A stretch of 64,000 nt of DNA, taken from the NCBI RefSeq assembly GCF_002797895.1, contig NZ_PGES01000001.1, positions 5,580,001 to 5,644,000 of the forward strand, read 5' to 3'. The stretch is from Janthinobacterium sp. 67. Its GTDB lineage: Bacteria > Pseudomonadota > Gammaproteobacteria > Burkholderiales > Burkholderiaceae_D. The translations under genes and the position numbers were made by a program. Position 1 is the first letter of the stretch, and each line of letters opens with the position of its first letter. A model generated the notes under the pieces. It had not been told where the DNA came from, did no database searches, and was given only the letters and a program-made list of their open reading frames with translations. Shown one piece after another: positions 62,014-64,000 of this stretch.

Positions 62014-62760
62014 ATGAAAGAAGTGATCTTGATTACGGGCAGCAGCCGCGGCATCGGCGCGGCGACGGCGCTGCTGGCGGCGCGCCAGGGCTATGCCGTG
62101 TGCATCAACTATGTGCGCGACGCGCAGGCGGCCGACGCGCTGTGCGCGCGCATCGTGGCCGACGGGGGCGAGGCCATCGCCGTGCAGGCCGACGCCAGCG
62201 ATGAAGCGGACGTGGCGCGCCTGTTTGCGGAAGTCGACGCGCGCCTGGGAAACTTGACGGCGCTGGTCAACAATGTGGGCGTGCTGGAGCAGAAATGCCG
62301 GCTCGCCGACATGTCCGTGCAGCGCCTCGAACGCGTGCTGCGCACCAACGTGATCAGTTATTTCCTGTGCTGCCAGCAAGCCGTGCGGCGCATGTCGACG
62401 GCCCATGGCGGGCAGGGCGGGCGCATCGTGAACGTGTCGTCGGCGGCGGCGCGCCTCGGCTCTCCGGACGAATACATCGATTACGCGGCTTCGAAAGGCG
62501 CCGTCGATACCCTGACCCTGGGCCTGGCGAAGGAAGTGGCGGCCGAGGGCATCCGCGTCAATGGCGTGCGGCCCGGCATCATCTATACGGAGATCCACGC
62601 GTCGGGCGGCGAACCGGGCAGGGTGGCGCGTCTGGCGCCCGGCGTGCCGATGCAGCGGGGCGGCCAGCCCGAAGAAATCGCCGATGCGATTTTGTACCTG
62701 CTGGGACCGGGTGCCAGCTATGTCACGGGCAGCATCCTCGACGTGGCGGGCGGGCGCTGA
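62014..62760 (+). CDS. Short-chain dehydrogenase/reductase
   Basis: A 248-residue classical SDR. The cofactor loop is TGSSRGIG, the NNVG motif is present, and the catalytic Ser and Tyr-x-x-x-Lys are in NVSSAAARLG and YIDYAASKGA. Ser-Ser-Arg in the loop is compatible with NADP. GGAGGGA lies just before the ATG. The substrate is not evident. Confidence 0.93.
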   Translation: MKEVILITGSSRGIGAATALLAARQGYAVCINYVRDAQAADALCARIVADGGEAIAVQADASDEADVARLFAEVDARLGNLTALVNNVGVLEQKCRLADMSVQRLERVLRTNVISYFLCCQQAVRRMSTAHGGQGGRIVNVSSAAARLGSPDEYIDYAASKGAVDTLTLGLAKEVAAEGIRVNGVRPGIIYTEIHASGGEPGRVARLAPGVPMQRGGQPEEIADAILYLLGPGASYVTGSILDVAGGR

Positions 62761-62874
62761 TCTTCAACTGCTACAAGTAATTGATTCAAGCGCGGGACCA
62801 ATTATCAAGCAGGACAAGCGAGTCCAGAATGGCGGGGTGTCATGTGCACGCCGATCAACCAACCTGGATTCATC

Positions 62875-63423
62875 ATGCCCGTATCTGCTTCCGCCTCCGT
62901 TGTTGCCCCCGCCATCCTGGCCCTGTCGCTGCTGGCCGCCGTGCCAGCCCATGCGGCCATGGATTTGCCCATGCCGGCCCAGCTGTCCGGCGCCACCGCC
63001 ACGGATAAAACGGCGCTGGCCGCGCGCCGCTACGCCGCGTTCTGGCAAAGCGGCGACCCGGCCCTGGCGCGGCTGGCGCTGGCCGACGATTTCATCGACC
63101 GCAGTTTGCCCGCCGGCCGGCCGCAGGGACTGGCCGGCCCGCTGCAGGCGTCGCAAGTGTTCCATGCGGCCGTGCCGGATTTGAAGGTCGCCATCGAGGA
63201 GATGCTGGTGGCCGGCGACCGGGTCAGCCTGCGCCTGCATTTCACGGGCCGCTTCACTGGCGTCTTCCCCACGCCACAGGGCGAGCTGCGCGGCCAGGGG
63301 CAAGCCATCGATTTCCATGCGTTCGACCTGTACCGCGTGAATGGGCAGGGGCGCATCAGCGACAACTGGCACCTGGAAGACAATCTGACCCTGCTGCGCC
63401 AGCTGGGCGTGCTGGCGCCGTGA
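62875..63423 (+). CDS. Exported SnoaL-like (NTF2-fold) protein
   Basis: A 182-residue protein with a signal peptide (ASVVAPAILALSLLAAVPAHAAM). The mature part has the SnoaL polyketide-cyclase-like pattern: FWQSGDPALARLALADDFIDRSLPAG, FHAAVPDLKVAIEEMLVAGDRVSLRLHFTG, then FHAFDLYRVNGQGRISDNWHLED. Such proteins often hydrolyse or isomerise small molecules, but many have no known activity. An ATG at 62842 would lengthen the N-terminus without improving the signal peptide. Confidence 0.85.
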   Translation: MPVSASASVVAPAILALSLLAAVPAHAAMDLPMPAQLSGATATDKTALAARRYAAFWQSGDPALARLALADDFIDRSLPAGRPQGLAGPLQASQVFHAAVPDLKVAIEEMLVAGDRVSLRLHFTGRFTGVFPTPQGELRGQGQAIDFHAFDLYRVNGQGRISDNWHLEDNLTLLRQLGVLAP

Positions 63424-63433
63424 TGGCGTCCCG

Positions 63434-64000
63434 CTAGGGCTGCGCCGGCAGCGAGGAAAACTGCTGCAGCAGGAAGTCGGCCAGCAGCGTGACGCGCGGC
63501 GGCTGGAAGCGGCTGCGCCGGTACAGCAGGTTCAGGGGCACGCTGTCGGCAAAATATTCGTCGAGCACCGTCTGCAAGCGCCCCGCGCGCAGGTCGTCGC
63601 CGATGTCGAGCAGCGATTTGTAGGCATAGCCATGGCCGGCCACGGCCCAGCGGCGGATGATTTCGCCGTCGTTGCTGTGCCAGTCCCCCTGCGGGCGCAA
63701 GCCGTGGCGCTTGCCGTTTTCGCGGTAGCGCCATTCCTGCGGCGCGCCGTCGCCGGCCGTGAGCACGAGGGTGGGCAGCGACGCCAGGTCGCGCGGCGCG
63801 GCCGGCACGCCGAGCCTGGCGGCCAGCGCGGGCGCCACGCACACGACGCGCCGGCCCGGGTGCAGCAGGCGCGCCACCATGTCGCTGTCGGGCAGCTCGC
63901 CGTAGCGGATGGCCAGGTCGACGTCGTCCTGCACCAGGTTGGCCGTGGCGTCCGTCAGGGTCAGCGCATGGCGCACCTGCGGGTGCAGCGCGGCAAAGCG
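63434..64000 (-). CDS. LysR-family regulator, C-terminal 188 residues (gene cut by window end)
   Basis: The frame stays open to the window edge. The visible protein is an effector-binding domain: NLVQDDVDLAIRYGELPDSDMVARLL, CVAPALAARLGVP, and a closing FLLQQFSSLPAQP typical of the LysR substrate domain. It is convergent with the SnoaL-like gene, ten bases apart. The DNA-binding half lies beyond position 64000. Confidence 0.88.
   Translation of the reverse strand, partial: RFAALHPQVRHALTLTDATANLVQDDVDLAIRYGELPDSDMVARLLHPGRRVVCVAPALAARLGVPAAPRDLASLPTLVLTAGDGAPQEWRYRENGKRHGLRPQGDWHSNDGEIIRRWAVAGHGYAYKSLLDIGDDLRAGRLQTVLDEYFADSVPLNLLYRRSRFQPPRVTLLADFLLQQFSSLPAQP

Noticed and set aside
1..64000. 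CRISPR array, tRNA or rRNA genes
   Set aside because: No regularly spaced direct repeats, no tRNA-like cloverleaf apart from the tmRNA ends, and no rRNA sequence were seen on either strand.

Overview
The window is high-GC chromosomal DNA of a betaproteobacterium, most likely an Oxalobacteraceae member close to Janthinobacterium. Grounds: the tmRNA tag ANDNSYALAA, the serC-pheA-hisC-tyrA-aroA-cmk-rpsA-ihfB gene order, lapAB followed by ugd and a stand-alone heptose kinase, and dispersed GGGGTCAGACCC-type palindromes. The genus is an inference from gene content and repeat style; no search was run.

1 to about 16.6 kb: right-hand part of a P2-like prophage or remnant. Tail and baseplate genes (H, I, J, W, V), a lone cargo gene, tail completion (S, R), lysis (nested Rz1/Rz, GH108 endolysin, holin), X, L and the capsid genes M, N, O run leftward; terminase P and portal Q run rightward from a divergent promoter region. 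A candidate cos site follows Q. The 3 kb between it and ssrA has no integrase, repressor or replication gene. It holds a near-perfect LexA box driving a small unknown gene and an SRAP/YedK-type abasic-site protein, two small unknown genes and a single-domain response regulator. ssrA (minus strand) bounds this region, and a short ssrA fragment lies on its other side.

17 to 23 kb: housekeeping genes gph, ubiG, an OmpA-domain protein, gyrA (naturally Ala at position 83) and a DUF2059 exported protein. 23.6 to 32.3 kb: the aromatic amino acid supra-operon from serC to ihfB, interrupted only by dispersed palindromes. 32.4 to 37.3 kb: envelope genes lapA, lapB, ugd and rfaE1, then a ComEA-like helix-hairpin-helix protein with a histone-H1-like tail.

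37.4 to 38.5 kb: an intact IS1595-family element with an 8-bp target duplication, inserted in the T-tract of the comEA-like gene's terminator. 38.5 to 51.6 kb: a phospholipase D, an M28 peptidase, a cNMP-binding/thioredoxin-reductase-like fusion without the redox CxxC, cysM, a small HTH protein, an operon moxR-DUF58-tgpA-mltB, and a histone-deacetylase-like hydrolase.

51.6 to 64 kb: two unknown genes, the GTPase ylqF, ygiD divergent from a LysR regulator, a membrane protein coupled to an M1-type peptidase, a plugless TonB-receptor-like barrel, dsbA with a small membrane protein, an SDR, a SnoaL-like exported protein, and a LysR gene cut by the window end.
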